Shown: positions 22,228 through 31,281, numbered from the stretch's first letter. The stretch: 64,000 nt of DNA from Hymenobacter psychrotolerans DSM 18569 (GCF_900142395.1 NZ_FRAS01000004.1:1-64000), one strand, 5' to 3'. Program-made: numbers and translations. Notes: generated from the letters alone by a model not told the origin.

Positions 22228-23982
22228 GTGGACAACCGCGCGCTGATTCGTGCCTTCCGCCTGACGGCCCAGCTCATGGAGCTGCACGAAGAAAATCCGT
22301 TTAAAATCCGGGCATACGAAGGCACCGCCAACGCGCTGGAGCAGCTCAGCGTGCCCGTGGCCGATATTGAGCGGCACGGCCTGCCCGACCGCACCGGCCT
22401 AAGCAAAACCGCCGCCGCCAAAGTGGCCGAAATGCTCGATACCGGCTCGTTTGACGAGCTAACGCGCCTGCTGGCTGCCACGCCGCCCGGTGTGGTAGAA
22501 CTGCTGAAGGTGAAAGGCATCGGGCCCAAGAAAATCCGTAGCCTGTGGAAGGAGTTGGGCATCGAAGGACCCGAACAGCTACGCGAAGCTGCCCAAAACG
22601 ATGAGGTCAGCAAGCTCAAAGGCTTCGGCAAGAAAACCCAGGACGCCATTCTGGCGGCCCTCGAATTTACGGACCAGAGCCGGGGTAAGCTTCTGTATCC
22701 GCAGGCCGAGGAGCTGGCCACTGACCTGCTGGAGCGCCTGCAGGCGGCAGATGGCATAGAGCAGGCGGCCATGGCCGGTGAAGTGCGCCGCCGCCTCGAA
22801 ACCGTGGAAAACGTGACGCTCGTGGCCGCTACAACTCAGCCGGCCGCCGTGCACGCATTACTTAATACTCTCGACGGCCTGACCGCCGACCCACGCCGCA
22901 GCGGCCCGTTTGCGTGGCGCGGTACGGCCACGGCATCGGGCGTGAAGGTGGAAGTGCTGCTGGTGGCGCCGCCCGATTTCGTGAACCAGTTGCTGCTGCA
23001 CTCGGCCGCCGAAGAACATCTGGCAGGCGCGCTGACCGAGGAAAACCAGCCCGGCCAGCCAGCCACGCTGCGCCAGTGGCTGAAGCGGGAGCGGTTTGCC
23101 TCGGAGCAGGACCTGTACCAGCGCGCCGGCCTGCAGTACGTGGAGCCCGAACTGCGCGAAGGCTTCTGGGAGTTGCCGCTGGCCCGCGAAAACAAGCTGC
23201 CCCGCCTGCTCGAAGACGCCGACCTGCGCGGCTCGCTGCACAACCACAGCACCTACTCCGACGGCAGCCACAGCCTGCGCGAAATGGCCACGTTCCTGCG
23301 CGACAACGGCTACGAGTACCTCGGCATCTGCGACCATTCGCAGGCGGCGCACTACGCCAACGGCCTGCCGCCGGAGCGCGTGCGCCAGCAGCAGCGCGAA
23401 ATCGACGAGCTGAACCAGGAACTGGCGCCGTTCCGCATTTTCAAGGGCATCGAGTCGGATATCCTCTCGGATGGGTCGCTGGACTACACGCCGGCGGTGC
23501 TCGAAACCTTCGATTTCATTGTGGCCTCGGTGCACTCCAACCTGAAAATGGACGAGCGCAAAGCCACCACGCGGGTGCTGCGGGCCATCGAAAACCCGTA
23601 TACCACCATGCTGGGCCACCCCACGGGCCGGCTGCTGCTGCGCCGCGAAGGCTACCCCCTTGACCATAAAGCCATCATCGACGCCTGCGCCAAACACAAC
23701 GTCATCATCGAAATCAACGCCAACCCCTGGCGCCTCGACCTGGACTGGCGCTGGGTGCACTACGCGCTGGAGCAGGGCGTGCAGCTCAGCATCAACCCCG
23801 ATGCGCACCACACCAACGGCTACGCCGATATGCACTACGGCGTATTCATGGGGCGTAAAGGCGGCCTGACCCGCGAAATGACCTTCAACGCCAAAACCGC
23901 CGCTGAAGTGGCCGACTATTTTGCCCGGCGCAAAGCCAATATCAAGCCGCCGCTGGAGTTCCAGGATTCGCTGTTTGGGTAA
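22228..23982 (+). CDS. polX: PolX-type protein: HhH + degenerate polymerase domain + PHP exonuclease
   Basis: 584 residues from a GTG start. HhH motifs lie at about 90-150 (VKGIGPKKIRSLWKELGIEG, LKGFGKKTQDAILAAL). The Pol beta-like palm is recognisable but damaged: the family motif GS...RRG.ET..D.D reads GEVRRRLETVENVTL at 184-198, so the two catalytic Asp are Asn195 and Thr197, the GS motif is GE, and the third acid is Glu242. The PHP domain (about 335-584) looks intact: LHNHSTYSDGSHSLREMA, GICDHSQAAH, GIESDILSDG, ASVHSN, GHPTGRL, INPDAHH. The protein is therefore expected to keep 3'-5' exonuclease or AP-endonuclease activity in base-excision repair but probably not polymerise. Confidence 0.9.
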   Translation: MDNRALIRAFRLTAQLMELHEENPFKIRAYEGTANALEQLSVPVADIERHGLPDRTGLSKTAAAKVAEMLDTGSFDELTRLLAATPPGVVELLKVKGIGPKKIRSLWKELGIEGPEQLREAAQNDEVSKLKGFGKKTQDAILAALEFTDQSRGKLLYPQAEELATDLLERLQAADGIEQAAMAGEVRRRLETVENVTLVAATTQPAAVHALLNTLDGLTADPRRSGPFAWRGTATASGVKVEVLLVAPPDFVNQLLLHSAAEEHLAGALTEENQPGQPATLRQWLKRERFASEQDLYQRAGLQYVEPELREGFWELPLARENKLPRLLEDADLRGSLHNHSTYSDGSHSLREMATFLRDNGYEYLGICDHSQAAHYANGLPPERVRQQQREIDELNQELAPFRIFKGIESDILSDGSLDYTPAVLETFDFIVASVHSNLKMDERKATTRVLRAIENPYTTMLGHPTGRLLLRREGYPLDHKAIIDACAKHNVIIEINANPWRLDLDWRWVHYALEQGVQLSINPDAHHTNGYADMHYGVFMGRKGGLTREMTFNAKTAAEVADYFARRKANIKPPLEFQDSLFG

Positions 23983-24081
23983 GGAAGTGATGAGGAGATG
24001 AAGTAAGGAGTGATGAGGGTGGATAAAACATCACGACTTATTACCTCATCACCTTTCGCTTCATTACCTCATTACTTCCTT
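23981..24081. repeat. Long palindrome (family B) filling the polX-GT9 gap
   Basis: Left arm about 23981-24018 and right arm about 24041-24081 pair imperfectly (AAGGAAGTGATGAGG... against ...CCTCATTACTTCCTT). It begins within the polX stop codon and ends one base before the ATG of the next gene, so the entire spacer is repeat. Confidence 0.8.
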
Positions 24082-25146
24082 ATGAAGATTCTGATTCTGC
24101 GCTTTTCCTCCATCGGTGATATTGTGCTGACGACGCCCGTGGTGCGGGCTGTGAAGCTGCAGGTGCCGGGCGCGGTAGTGCACTTTTGCACCAAGCCGGG
24201 CTACCGCGGCATCATGGCGGCCAACCCCTACGTCGATAAGGTGCATTGCCTCACCGGCTCGCTCCGGGAGCTGGTAACCGAGCTGAAAGCCGAGCAGTTC
24301 GACTTCGTCATAGACCTGCACCACAACCTGCGCACTACCTTGCTGAAGGCGCAGCTGGGCGTGAAGTCGGCCAGCTTTGATAAGCTGAACGGCCGCAAGT
24401 GGCTGCTCGTAAATCTGAAGATAAACACGCTGCCGCCCGTCCATATCGTAGACCGATACCTGGCCGCAGCGGCGCCGCTGGGTGTGAAAAACGACGGGCA
24501 GGGCTTGGATTACTTCATCCCGGCTCAGGATGAAATAGCCATTGAGGCTGCGCTGCCGGCCGAGTTTGAGCGGGGCTACGTGGCCTTCGCCATTGGGGCG
24601 CAGCACGCCACCAAGCGGCTGCCCGTGGAGCGCATCATTGAGCTGTGCGGCCTGCTGCGGCGGCCGGTAGTGCTGCTCGGCGGCCCCGAAGACGAAAGCA
24701 CCGGCCACATCATCGAGTTGGCCTTCGATAAGGGGGCCGCTACTGCTCCACCCGCCGCGGGCCGCATCCCGGACAGTCCGTACTACTTCCCGGCTACTGC
24801 GCCCGGCAGTCAGGTCGGCACGGTCATTTACAACGCCTGCGGCAAGTTCAACCTCAACCAATCGGCCTCGTTGGTGCGGCAGGCCAGCCTGGTGGTGAGC
24901 CACGATACCGGCCTCATGCATATTGCAGCGGCCTTCCGGAAGGAAATCTTCAGCGTCTGGGGCAACACGGTGCCCGAATTCGGGATGTACCCCTACCGCA
25001 CCGAGTTCCAGGTGCTGGAAGTGAAAGGCCTGCCGTGCCGGCCATGCTCCAAAATCGGCTACGCGAAGTGCCCGCAGGGCCATTTCAAATGCATGCACGA
25101 CATCAAATTTGATTTGGATTTGCCACCCCCGCACGACGGCAAGTAG
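24082..25146 (+). CDS. Glycosyltransferase family 9 (heptosyltransferase-like)
   Basis: 354 residues from the ATG at 24082; the longer frame would start inside the palindrome. MKILILRFSSIGDIVLTTPV and VRAVK form the donor-loop N-terminus, FAIGAQHATKRLPVERIIEL with LLGGPEDES is the central GT9 motif, and VSHDTGLMHIAAAFRKEIFS holds the conserved D-T-G-x-M-H. The C-terminal Cys-rich motif CRPCSKIGYAKCPQGHFKCM matches that of the GT9 at 10938-11963. Likely transfers a heptose or related sugar during LPS core synthesis at the cytoplasmic face of the inner membrane. Confidence 0.92.
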   Translation: MKILILRFSSIGDIVLTTPVVRAVKLQVPGAVVHFCTKPGYRGIMAANPYVDKVHCLTGSLRELVTELKAEQFDFVIDLHHNLRTTLLKAQLGVKSASFDKLNGRKWLLVNLKINTLPPVHIVDRYLAAAAPLGVKNDGQGLDYFIPAQDEIAIEAALPAEFERGYVAFAIGAQHATKRLPVERIIELCGLLRRPVVLLGGPEDESTGHIIELAFDKGAATAPPAAGRIPDSPYYFPATAPGSQVGTVIYNACGKFNLNQSASLVRQASLVVSHDTGLMHIAAAFRKEIFSVWGNTVPEFGMYPYRTEFQVLEVKGLPCRPCSKIGYAKCPQGHFKCMHDIKFDLDLPPPHDGK

Positions 25147-25276
25147 CCGCTGCGCGTAATCAGGCGTATAGCCTACTGTTGAGGTAGCGCAAAACGCAAA
25201 ACCACCGATACGGTGGTCTTGGTGCCACAAGGCCGCTGCTCATACCCTGTGTTCCACCAATAACTCGATTTGAGCC

Positions 25277-25735
25277 ATGCCCGAAGCTCCTGGTACCTCT
25301 GTAGTGGTGAAAGTAGGGCCGGAAGCCTTGCTTGCCGATGTGCAAGCCGGCCGCCACACCTGGCTCGTGGATGAGCCCGTGGCAGTAGGTGGCCAGGACC
25401 AGGGCCCCACGCCCTACGACCTGTTGCTGTCGGCGCTGGGAGCCTGCACGGCCATCACGCTGCGCCTCTACGCTACCCGCAAAAAGTGGCCCCTCGAAGG
25501 AATTGAAGTGCGCCTACGCCACCAGCGCGTGCATGAGCAGGACTGCGAAAAATGCGAGGAGCCCGGCCATATGCTGGAAGAAGTACAAAAAGAGCTGCAC
25601 CTGCTGGGCCCGCTCACCGAAGAGCAGCGCCAGCGCCTCGAAGTCATTTCGCAGAAATGCCCCGTGCAGAAAACCCTCGCCGGCAGCCTGCGCATCGTCA
25701 CGACGCTGGCTCCCGTTGATACGGGTTTCGTGTAG
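25277..25735 (+). CDS. OsmC-family peroxidase-like protein
   Basis: 152 residues. The OsmC/Ohr fold is shown by GGQDQGPTPYDLLLSALGAC followed by TAITLRLYA (first redox Cys in GAC) and by SQKCPVQKTLAGSLRIVTTL (second Cys in KCPV). This arrangement is closer to the YhfA/OsmC branch than to Ohr. Members reduce organic hydroperoxides with two thiols in the cytoplasm. An extra Cys pair (EQDCEKCEEPGH) in the middle could bind metal or be redox active. Strong convergent terminator downstream. Confidence 0.9.
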   Translation: MPEAPGTSVVVKVGPEALLADVQAGRHTWLVDEPVAVGGQDQGPTPYDLLLSALGACTAITLRLYATRKKWPLEGIEVRLRHQRVHEQDCEKCEEPGHMLEEVQKELHLLGPLTEEQRQRLEVISQKCPVQKTLAGSLRIVTTLAPVDTGFV

Positions 25736-25780
25736 CCCAAGGCAGCCTAGAATTACTTCCTGCCACTAGTGTCAAACTGA

Positions 25781-25827
25781 AAACAGCCCGGCCGGCCCAA
25801 CACGTAGTTGGACCGGCCCGGCTGTTT
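25781..25827. terminator. Bidirectional terminator between osmC-like gene and serS
   Basis: 21-bp arms at 25781-25801 and 25807-25827 (AAACAGCCCGG... / ...CCCGGCTGTTT) pair with two mismatches, flanked by A and T, between two convergent genes. Confidence 0.85.
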
Positions 25828-25842
25828 CGCGGAAGCTGAGAA

Positions 25843-27117
25843 TTAGCCGATTTTGCTGAATCCGCAGTAGGAGTGCAGCACTTCCGGCAGGTGAATACCG
25901 TCTTCGTGCTGGTTGTTTTCGAGCAGCGCCGCCACGATGCGGGGCAGTGCCAGAGCCGAGCCATTGAGCGTGTGCAGCAGCTGCGGCTTGCCGATTTCGG
26001 GGCGGTAGCGCAGCTTCAGGCGGTTGGCCTGGTAGGTTTCGAAGTTGGAAGCCGAGCTTACTTCCAGCCAGCGCTGCTGGGCCGCGCTCCACACTTCCAG
26101 GTCGAAGGTGAGGGCCGAGGTGAAGCCCATGTCGCCGCCGCAGAGGCGCAGTACGCGGTAGGGGAGGCCCAGCTTCTGCAGCAGCCCTTCGATGTGTGCT
26201 ACCATGCCTTCCAGCGCTTCGTAGCTGTTCTCGGGCTGCGTAATCTGCACGATTTCCACTTTATCGAACTGGTGCAGGCGGTTGAGGCCCCGCACGTGCG
26301 CCCCCCACGAGCCGGCTTCGCGGCGGAAGCAGGGCGTGTAGCCGGCATTGCGGATCGGCAGCCGGTCGGTGGGCACTATTTCGTCGCGGTAGAGGTTGGT
26401 GATGGGAACCTCGGCCGTCGGAATCAGATACAGGTCGTCGGCGGTGGCGTGGTACATCTGGCCCTCTTTGTCGGGCAGCTGGCCGGTGCCGTAGCCGCTG
26501 GCTTCGTTCACCAGAATCGGCGGCTGAATTTCGGTGTAGCCGGCGGCGCGGGCCTCATCCAGGAAAAAGTTGATGAGGGCGCGCTGCAGGCGGGCTCCCT
26601 GGCCTTTGTACACCGGAAAGCCAGCGCCCGTAATCTTGTTGCCCAGCGCGAAATCAATGATGTCGTACTGCTCAATCAGGTCCCAGTGGGGCTTGGCGCC
26701 GGCGGGCAGCTCCGGCTTCTGGCCCACTTCGCGCACCACCTCGTTGTCGTCGGCTGAAACACCGGCCGGCACGCTGCTGTGGGGCACGTTCGGGAGCTTG
26801 TAGAGGGTTTGCTGGAGCGCATACTCAATCTGCGTCAGCTCTTCGGCGTGCGACTTGGTATGTTGCTTGAGCTCGGCGGTGCGGGCTTTCAGCGCTTCGG
26901 CTTCGGTTTTGTTGCCGGCTTTCATCAGCCCCCCGATTTGCCGGGCCAGCTCGTTGGCTTCGGCCTGAGAAAGGTCGTGGGCGGTTTGCAGGTCTTTGCG
27001 GCGCTGGTCGAGGGCCAGTACGGCCTGCACATCGGCTTCGGCGGTTTTGTAATTTCTTTTGGCCAGGCCCGCCAGTACGGCCTCGGTTTGTTCTTTCAGG
27101 ACGGAAACTTGCAGCAT
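25843..27117 (-). CDS. serS: Seryl-tRNA synthetase
   Basis: 424 residues, the standard length. The N-terminal coiled-coil arm (about 1-110, rich in Glu/Ala/Lys/Gln) grips the tRNA-Ser long variable arm. Class II motifs are visible: motif 2 TPCFRREAGSWGAHVRGLNR with LHQFDKVEI, and motif 3 LNGSALALPRIVAALLENNQ. TAEVPITNLYRDEI and SSASNFETYQANRLKLRYRP are serine-specific signatures. It charges tRNA-Ser (and tRNA-Sec where present). A TACTTTTG promoter box lies just upstream. Confidence 0.97.
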   Translation of the reverse strand: MLQVSVLKEQTEAVLAGLAKRNYKTAEADVQAVLALDQRRKDLQTAHDLSQAEANELARQIGGLMKAGNKTEAEALKARTAELKQHTKSHAEELTQIEYALQQTLYKLPNVPHSSVPAGVSADDNEVVREVGQKPELPAGAKPHWDLIEQYDIIDFALGNKITGAGFPVYKGQGARLQRALINFFLDEARAAGYTEIQPPILVNEASGYGTGQLPDKEGQMYHATADDLYLIPTAEVPITNLYRDEIVPTDRLPIRNAGYTPCFRREAGSWGAHVRGLNRLHQFDKVEIVQITQPENSYEALEGMVAHIEGLLQKLGLPYRVLRLCGGDMGFTSALTFDLEVWSAAQQRWLEVSSASNFETYQANRLKLRYRPEIGKPQLLHTLNGSALALPRIVAALLENNQHEDGIHLPEVLHSYCGFSKIG

Positions 27118-27146
27118 AACAGCAGAAAACGCGGAATGGAATACGG

Positions 27147-27154
27147 CAAAAGTA
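27147..27154 (-). promoter_or_regulatory. TACTTTTG -7 box of serS
   Basis: An exact TAnnTTTG match on the reverse strand, 29 bases upstream of the ATG at 27117, giving a short leader. Confidence 0.55.
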
Positions 27155-27167
27155 GAGTAATGATTTC

Positions 27168-27339
27168 GCAGATTCTACGCCCGGCTTATATTCACGCTAT
27201 AATAGGTGCGGCAGCGGCCTCCAACCAAATCGGCTTGGCTGTCGTTTTTAAGTAGCTAGCTCCAACCACATTGTGCCATCTGCTGCGCGTAGAAAGGCAG
27301 TGGTTTCGAAACAAAATCTGTGAATTCCGTAGAATCTGC
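27168..27339. repeat. Widely spaced 12-bp inverted repeat
   Basis: GCAGATTCTACG at 27168-27179 and its perfect reverse complement CGTAGAATCTGC at 27328-27339 enclose about 150 bp without a gene. It may mark another palindromic mobile or repeat element between divergent serS and rho. Confidence 0.45.
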
Positions 27340-27604
27340 AAAATACCTGTTCTGGTTTGGCAGTTCGGCCGTATTACGCTAACATTGCGTTAGTAAGCCG
27401 GCTGCTGAGGCCGGGCCCGTCGATGATTTTCATGCGTCCGGCCCGCGGTTATTTTCCAGCACTCCCCGTCCATTACCACTCTTTTCGACTTCTCTGCCGT
27501 GCTGAATGCCGCGTCTGCGGCTCCCGGGCACTGCCGCATCTGTGGCAGTATGCCACTGTTGGTTGTGCTTCCTCCGCCTGATTTTTCCTCCCCTCATTGC
27601 CCTT
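27340..27604 (+). other. Upstream region and probable long 5' leader of rho
   Basis: No gene is supported. A frame open from 27506 in phase with rho would add 33 Cys/Leu-rich residues that are unlike Rho. Hairpins are possible, e.g. ACTGCC (27531-27536) with GGCAGT (27545-27550). Rho autoregulates through its leader in other bacteria; whether that happens here cannot be told from sequence alone. Confidence 0.4.
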
Positions 27605-29755
27605 ATGTACACTATCGAAGAGTTAAAAGACCGTTTACTTTCTGATCTGAAAGAAATTGCGGAGGAACTCAACGTTGGCAACTTCAAGAAACTAAGCAAG
27701 CAGGATCTGATTTACAAGATTCTCGATCAGCAGGCTGTATTGCCTGCCGACAAGCTGCCCCTTAAAGTGAAACCAGCCGCCAAAGCGCGGCCGGAGCCGG
27801 CCTTCTCCGATGTAGCGGCCCCCGCTGCCCTTGCCGATGTTGCAGTGGCAGACGTTGCGGCGGCTCCGGCCCCGCGGCCTGCCTCCCGCACCCGTGCCCC
27901 CAAAGCTCCGGTGGCTAAAGCCGCGGCCCCTGAGGCGGCGGCTGTGGTAGCCGAACCCGTTGCCGCTGCCGAGCCCGTTGTAGCTGCTGAGGTGGCAACG
28001 CCCGAGCCGGCAGTAGCGGAGCGCCCTGTCAAGCCGTATCAGCGGCCGGAGCGCCGCCCCCGCGACGCTGCGGGCCGCAACAGCCGCGCGGCCGAAACCG
28101 AAGCCGCCCCCGAAACCACTGCCGCTCCCGATTCGTCGGGGCTGATAGAGCTGCGCCCGGTAGCTGCGCCAGCGGCCACCGAGCCGGCCGATGCGGCTGC
28201 TCCCGCTGCTATTGCCCCGACTGAGGGACAAACAGCGGCCGTAGCAACTCCTGAAGCGGCCCCGGCGCCTCGTATTTTCCGCCCTGAGCGCACTGAAGGT
28301 TTGGTACGGCCCCTGCGCGACCAGCCCCGCGAGCGGGAAAGCCGTTCGGAGCGGGATGGCCGGGAGCTGCGCAACGGCAGCAGCGACGTAGCCCGCCCTG
28401 CCGAGCAGCCCCGCGAGTTCCGGGCTGACCGGCCGGAGCGCGACCCCAACCGTCCGCTACGCGAGCAGCAGCCTCGCCTGGACCGCCCCGAGCGGGATGG
28501 CCAGCGCCCCGAGCGTACAGACCGCCCCGACCGGGAGCAGCGCCGCGAAGACCGGTATGCCGCCCGCGAGCAGCAGCGGCAGCAGCGCCAGGAAGGCGCC
28601 CAGCAGCAACAGGCACCGCAGCGCCCCCGCAACGATTTCGACATCGTTATTGCGGGCGAAGGCACGCTGGAGATGATGCCCGATGGCGGCTATGGCTTCC
28701 TGCGCAGCCCGTTCTACAACTACCTTTCCTCGCCCGACGACATTTATGTGGCGCCGCAGCAGGTGAAGCAATTCTCGCTGAAAGCCGGCGACACGGTGAA
28801 GTGCACCATCCGGCCGCCCCGCGAAGGTGAGAAGTACTTTGCCCTGGTTGGCGTGGATACCATCAACGGCCGGGCCGTGGAAGAAGCGCGGGACCGGGTG
28901 CCGTTCAGCAGCCTCACGCCGCTTTTTGCGGAAGAGCGCCTCAAGCTTTCCACCAAATCCAGCCAGTACAGCACCCGGATTCTGGACCTGTTTGCGCCTA
29001 TCGGCAAAGGGCAGCGGGGCCTGATTGTGGCCCAGCCCAAAACCGGTAAAACGGTGCTGCTGCAGGAAATTGCCAACGCCATCAGCGAAAACCACCCCGA
29101 GGTGTACCTGATGATTCTGCTCATTGACGAGCGGCCGGAAGAAGTAACGGACATGGCCCGCTCGGTGAAAGCCGAGGTGCTCAGCTCCACCTTCGATGAA
29201 ACTGCCGACCGCCACGTGAAGATTGCCAGCATTGCGCTGGATAAGGCCAAACGCCTCGTGGAGTGCGGCCACGACGTAGTGATTCTGCTCGACTCGATTA
29301 CGCGTCTGGCGCGGGCTTACAACACGGTACAGCCGGCTTCCGGCAAGATCCTTTCGGGTGGTGTGGATGCCAACGCGCTGCACAAGCCCAAGCGCTTCTT
29401 CGGCGCGGCCCGCAACGTGGAAAACGGCGGCTCGCTCACCATCATTGCCACGGCCCTCATCGAAACCGGCTCCAAAATGGACGAGGTAATCTTCGAGGAA
29501 TTCAAAGGCACCGGCAACATGGAGCTGCAGCTGGACCGCAAGCTGGCCAACAAGCGCATCTTCCCGGCCATTGACGTGCCGGCCTCCGGTACGCGCCGCG
29601 AAGACCTGCTCATGAGCAAGGAAGAGCTGAGCCGGATCTGGGTGCTGCGCAAATTCATGGCCGACATGACGCCTTCCGAGGCTATGGAGTTCCTCAAGGA
29701 CCGCATGAAAGGCACCAAGGACAACAGCGAATTCCTGCTGGCCATGAACGGCTAA
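27605..29755 (+). CDS. rho: Transcription termination factor Rho with long Arg-rich insertion
   Basis: 716 residues from the ATG at 27605, against about 420 for E. coli Rho. The Rho N-terminal helical domain ([20 protein letters not shown] ... [12 protein letters not shown]) is at 1-45. A low-complexity insertion of about 300 residues follows: first Ala/Pro/Glu-rich (about 50-200), then Arg/Glu/Asp/Gln-rich ([20 protein letters not shown] type, about 200-345). The RNA-binding domain ([20 protein letters not shown]) and the hexameric ATPase follow: P-loop [15 protein letters not shown] near 475-490, Walker [18 protein letters not shown], and C-terminal [20 protein letters not shown]. It terminates transcription by translocating along RNA. 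The insertion is probably disordered and RNA-binding. Confidence 0.96.
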   Translation: MYTIEELKDRLLSDLKEIAEELNVGNFKKLSKQDLIYKILDQQAVLPADKLPLKVKPAAKARPEPAFSDVAAPAALADVAVADVAAAPAPRPASRTRAPKAPVAKAAAPEAAAVVAEPVAAAEPVVAAEVATPEPAVAERPVKPYQRPERRPRDAAGRNSRAAETEAAPETTAAPDSSGLIELRPVAAPAATEPADAAAPAAIAPTEGQTAAVATPEAAPAPRIFRPERTEGLVRPLRDQPRERESRSERDGRELRNGSSDVARPAEQPREFRADRPERDPNRPLREQQPRLDRPERDGQRPERTDRPDREQRREDRYAAREQQRQQRQEGAQQQQAPQRPRNDFDIVIAGEGTLEMMPDGGYGFLRSPFYNYLSSPDDIYVAPQQVKQFSLKAGDTVKCTIRPPREGEKYFALVGVDTINGRAVEEARDRVPFSSLTPLFAEERLKLSTKSSQYSTRILDLFAPIGKGQRGLIVAQPKTGKTVLLQEIANAISENHPEVYLMILLIDERPEEVTDMARSVKAEVLSSTFDETADRHVKIASIALDKAKRLVECGHDVVILLDSITRLARAYNTVQPASGKILSGGVDANALHKPKRFFGAARNVENGGSLTIIATALIETGSKMDEVIFEEFKGTGNMELQLDRKLANKRIFPAIDVPASGTRREDLLMSKEELSRIWVLRKFMADMTPSEAMEFLKDRMKGTKDNSEFLLAMNG

Positions 29756-29780
29756 CCGTCTCCGCCTGACAACTTAACGC

Positions 29781-29881
29781 TGTCATCCTGAGCACAGTGA
29801 AGGACTTTGTTACGCTAAAACGACCTGTTATTTCGACAATCGTTATAGGTAGTAAGGTCCTTCCCTGTGCTCAGGATGACA
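29781..29881. repeat. Long imperfect palindrome (family A)
   Basis: Arms at 29781-29807 and 29854-29881 (TGTCATCCTGAGCACAGTGA... / ...CTGTGCTCAGGATGACA) pair with very few mismatches. It fills the gap between rho and the DsbA-like gene. Confidence 0.85.
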
Positions 29882-29915
29882 GTTTTTTGTTATCCATTTC
29901 AACAACTGATTAGAT

Positions 29916-30581
29916 ATGACGCCGCAAACTCACCCACACCCTCAGGACCGCCCCGAACTGCTCTACCTTTTTGATCCGCTGTGCGGCTGGTGCTACGGCA
30001 TGAGTCCTGTGATTCAGCGCGTGCAGCAGGAGTTTGCGGGGCAGCTGGATGTATCGGTGCTGTGCGGCGGCATGGTGCTGGGCGAGCATATCGGCCCCAT
30101 CGGCCACGACTGGGAGTTTATCAGCAACTCGCTGCAGCAGGTGGAGCGGGTTACGGGCGTGGAGTTTGGCGCGGCGTTTCGGGCGCTGGGCGAGGAGGGC
30201 AGCTACGTGCAGGACTCGGAGCCGCCTAGCTGGGCCATAAACGTATTTCGCCAGCTCAACCAGGCCAAAACGGCCAGCTTCGCCCACGACGTTCAGGTGG
30301 CTTATTTCCGCGACGGCGCCGACCTGAACGAGCCCAAAACCTACCTGCCACTGGCCACCGCATACGGCGTAGATGGAGCCGAATTTCTGCGGCGCCTCGC
30401 GTTGCCGGAAACCGCTCAGGCCACCCGCCAGGAGTTTGCGGCGGTAACTAAAATCGGCGTTCAGGGCTTTCCTACCAGCATTCTGCGGGTCGGGAGCCAG
30501 GGCTACGTGCTGGCTCGTGGCTATCAGCCATACGAAGCGTTTGCGGAGGGCCTGAGGCAGGCATTGGCGCAAGCGGAATAA
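29916..30581 (+). CDS. DsbA-family (FrnE-like) thioredoxin-fold protein
   Basis: 221 residues, no signal peptide. The redox motif CxxC is seen as LFDPLCGWCYGMSPVIQRVQ near residues 19-38. The helical insertion and the cis-Pro loop IGVQGFPTSILRVGSQGYVL match the DsbA/FrnE (2-hydroxychromene-2-carboxylate isomerase-like) family. As a cytoplasmic member it is more likely a disulfide or glutathione-type oxidoreductase than a periplasmic DsbA. Substrate unknown. Terminator at 30603. Confidence 0.88.
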   Translation: MTPQTHPHPQDRPELLYLFDPLCGWCYGMSPVIQRVQQEFAGQLDVSVLCGGMVLGEHIGPIGHDWEFISNSLQQVERVTGVEFGAAFRALGEEGSYVQDSEPPSWAINVFRQLNQAKTASFAHDVQVAYFRDGADLNEPKTYLPLATAYGVDGAEFLRRLALPETAQATRQEFAAVTKIGVQGFPTSILRVGSQGYVLARGYQPYEAFAEGLRQALAQAE

Positions 30582-30602
30582 GCAGCGCGAGACGACACAT
30601 GC

Positions 30603-30637
30603 AACGGGGCGGCTTCTGTACAGGAAGCCGCCCCGTT
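30603..30637. terminator. Hairpin terminator between convergent genes
   Basis: AACGGGGCGGCTTC / GAAGCCGCCCCGTT stem-loop, 21 bp past the DsbA-like stop and 20 bp before the lipoprotein stop on the other strand. Confidence 0.85.
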
Positions 30638-30657
30638 GTGCTGTAGAGCTGTTTTGG

Positions 30658-31281
30658 TTAGCTGCCCAGGCCGGGTAGCTGTACTACTTGCTTGGTGCGG
30701 GGCGAGTACGCAATCCGGCGGCGGTCTTCCTTGCCCACAGTGTACACAAATCCCACTGCATCAGGGCGTTTTTGCAGGTCGTCCCAGGTGGCTTGGTCGG
30801 CGCCGCTGGCCTGGTAGGCTTCTTTGGCAGTCAGAGCGGGTTTGCGGAAGTTTCTTTCGGCGAAAAATTCGTCCATGCGGCGCCGGATGTAGGCTTCCCG
30901 CTCGGCGGGAGTAGCAGTAGGCATCTTCATCTCATACACCATGCTGGCTTCCAGATCAGCGGCAGACAGCATTTCGCGGAAAATAACCTGTCCGCTGGCA
31001 TCGGTGATGGTGAAGGTGATTTCGCCGGTCAGTACGTCTTTGCCGCGCAGCGTGAGCTGAAATTCGTCGGGGGAGGCCGGCGCGGAAAACACGTGGCGTT
31101 GGCGCACAGTTTTGAGCGTATCGGACTGCGGAGTGGTGGCCCGGGCGCGGGACGTATCCATCGGCTCCAGACGCGTAACTGTGTCGGCGCCGGCCGTGGT
31201 GGAGGCCGCCGGCTGGCGCGTGTCGGGCGTGGAGCACGCCGCCAGCAGGCCAATCAAAGAAAGAAGCAGGGCAGAACGCAT
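30658..31281 (-). CDS. Hypothetical lipoprotein
   Basis: 207 residues from the ATG at 31281; the frame is open far upstream (to 31929) but that part overlaps the UbiA gene in another phase and is spurious. MRSALLLSLIGLLAAC is a signal peptide with a lipobox. A Thr/Ala-rich linker (to about residue 55) precedes a beta-rich domain (DEFQLTLRGKDVLTGEITFT, DASGQVIFREMLSAADLE) and a C-terminal half with KEAYQASGADQATWDDLQKR. I do not recognise a family; the strand pattern suggests a periplasmic all-beta domain. Confidence 0.75.
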   Translation of the reverse strand: MRSALLLSLIGLLAACSTPDTRQPAASTTAGADTVTRLEPMDTSRARATTPQSDTLKTVRQRHVFSAPASPDEFQLTLRGKDVLTGEITFTITDASGQVIFREMLSAADLEASMVYEMKMPTATPAEREAYIRRRMDEFFAERNFRKPALTAKEAYQASGADQATWDDLQKRPDAVGFVYTVGKEDRRRIAYSPRTKQVVQLPGLGS

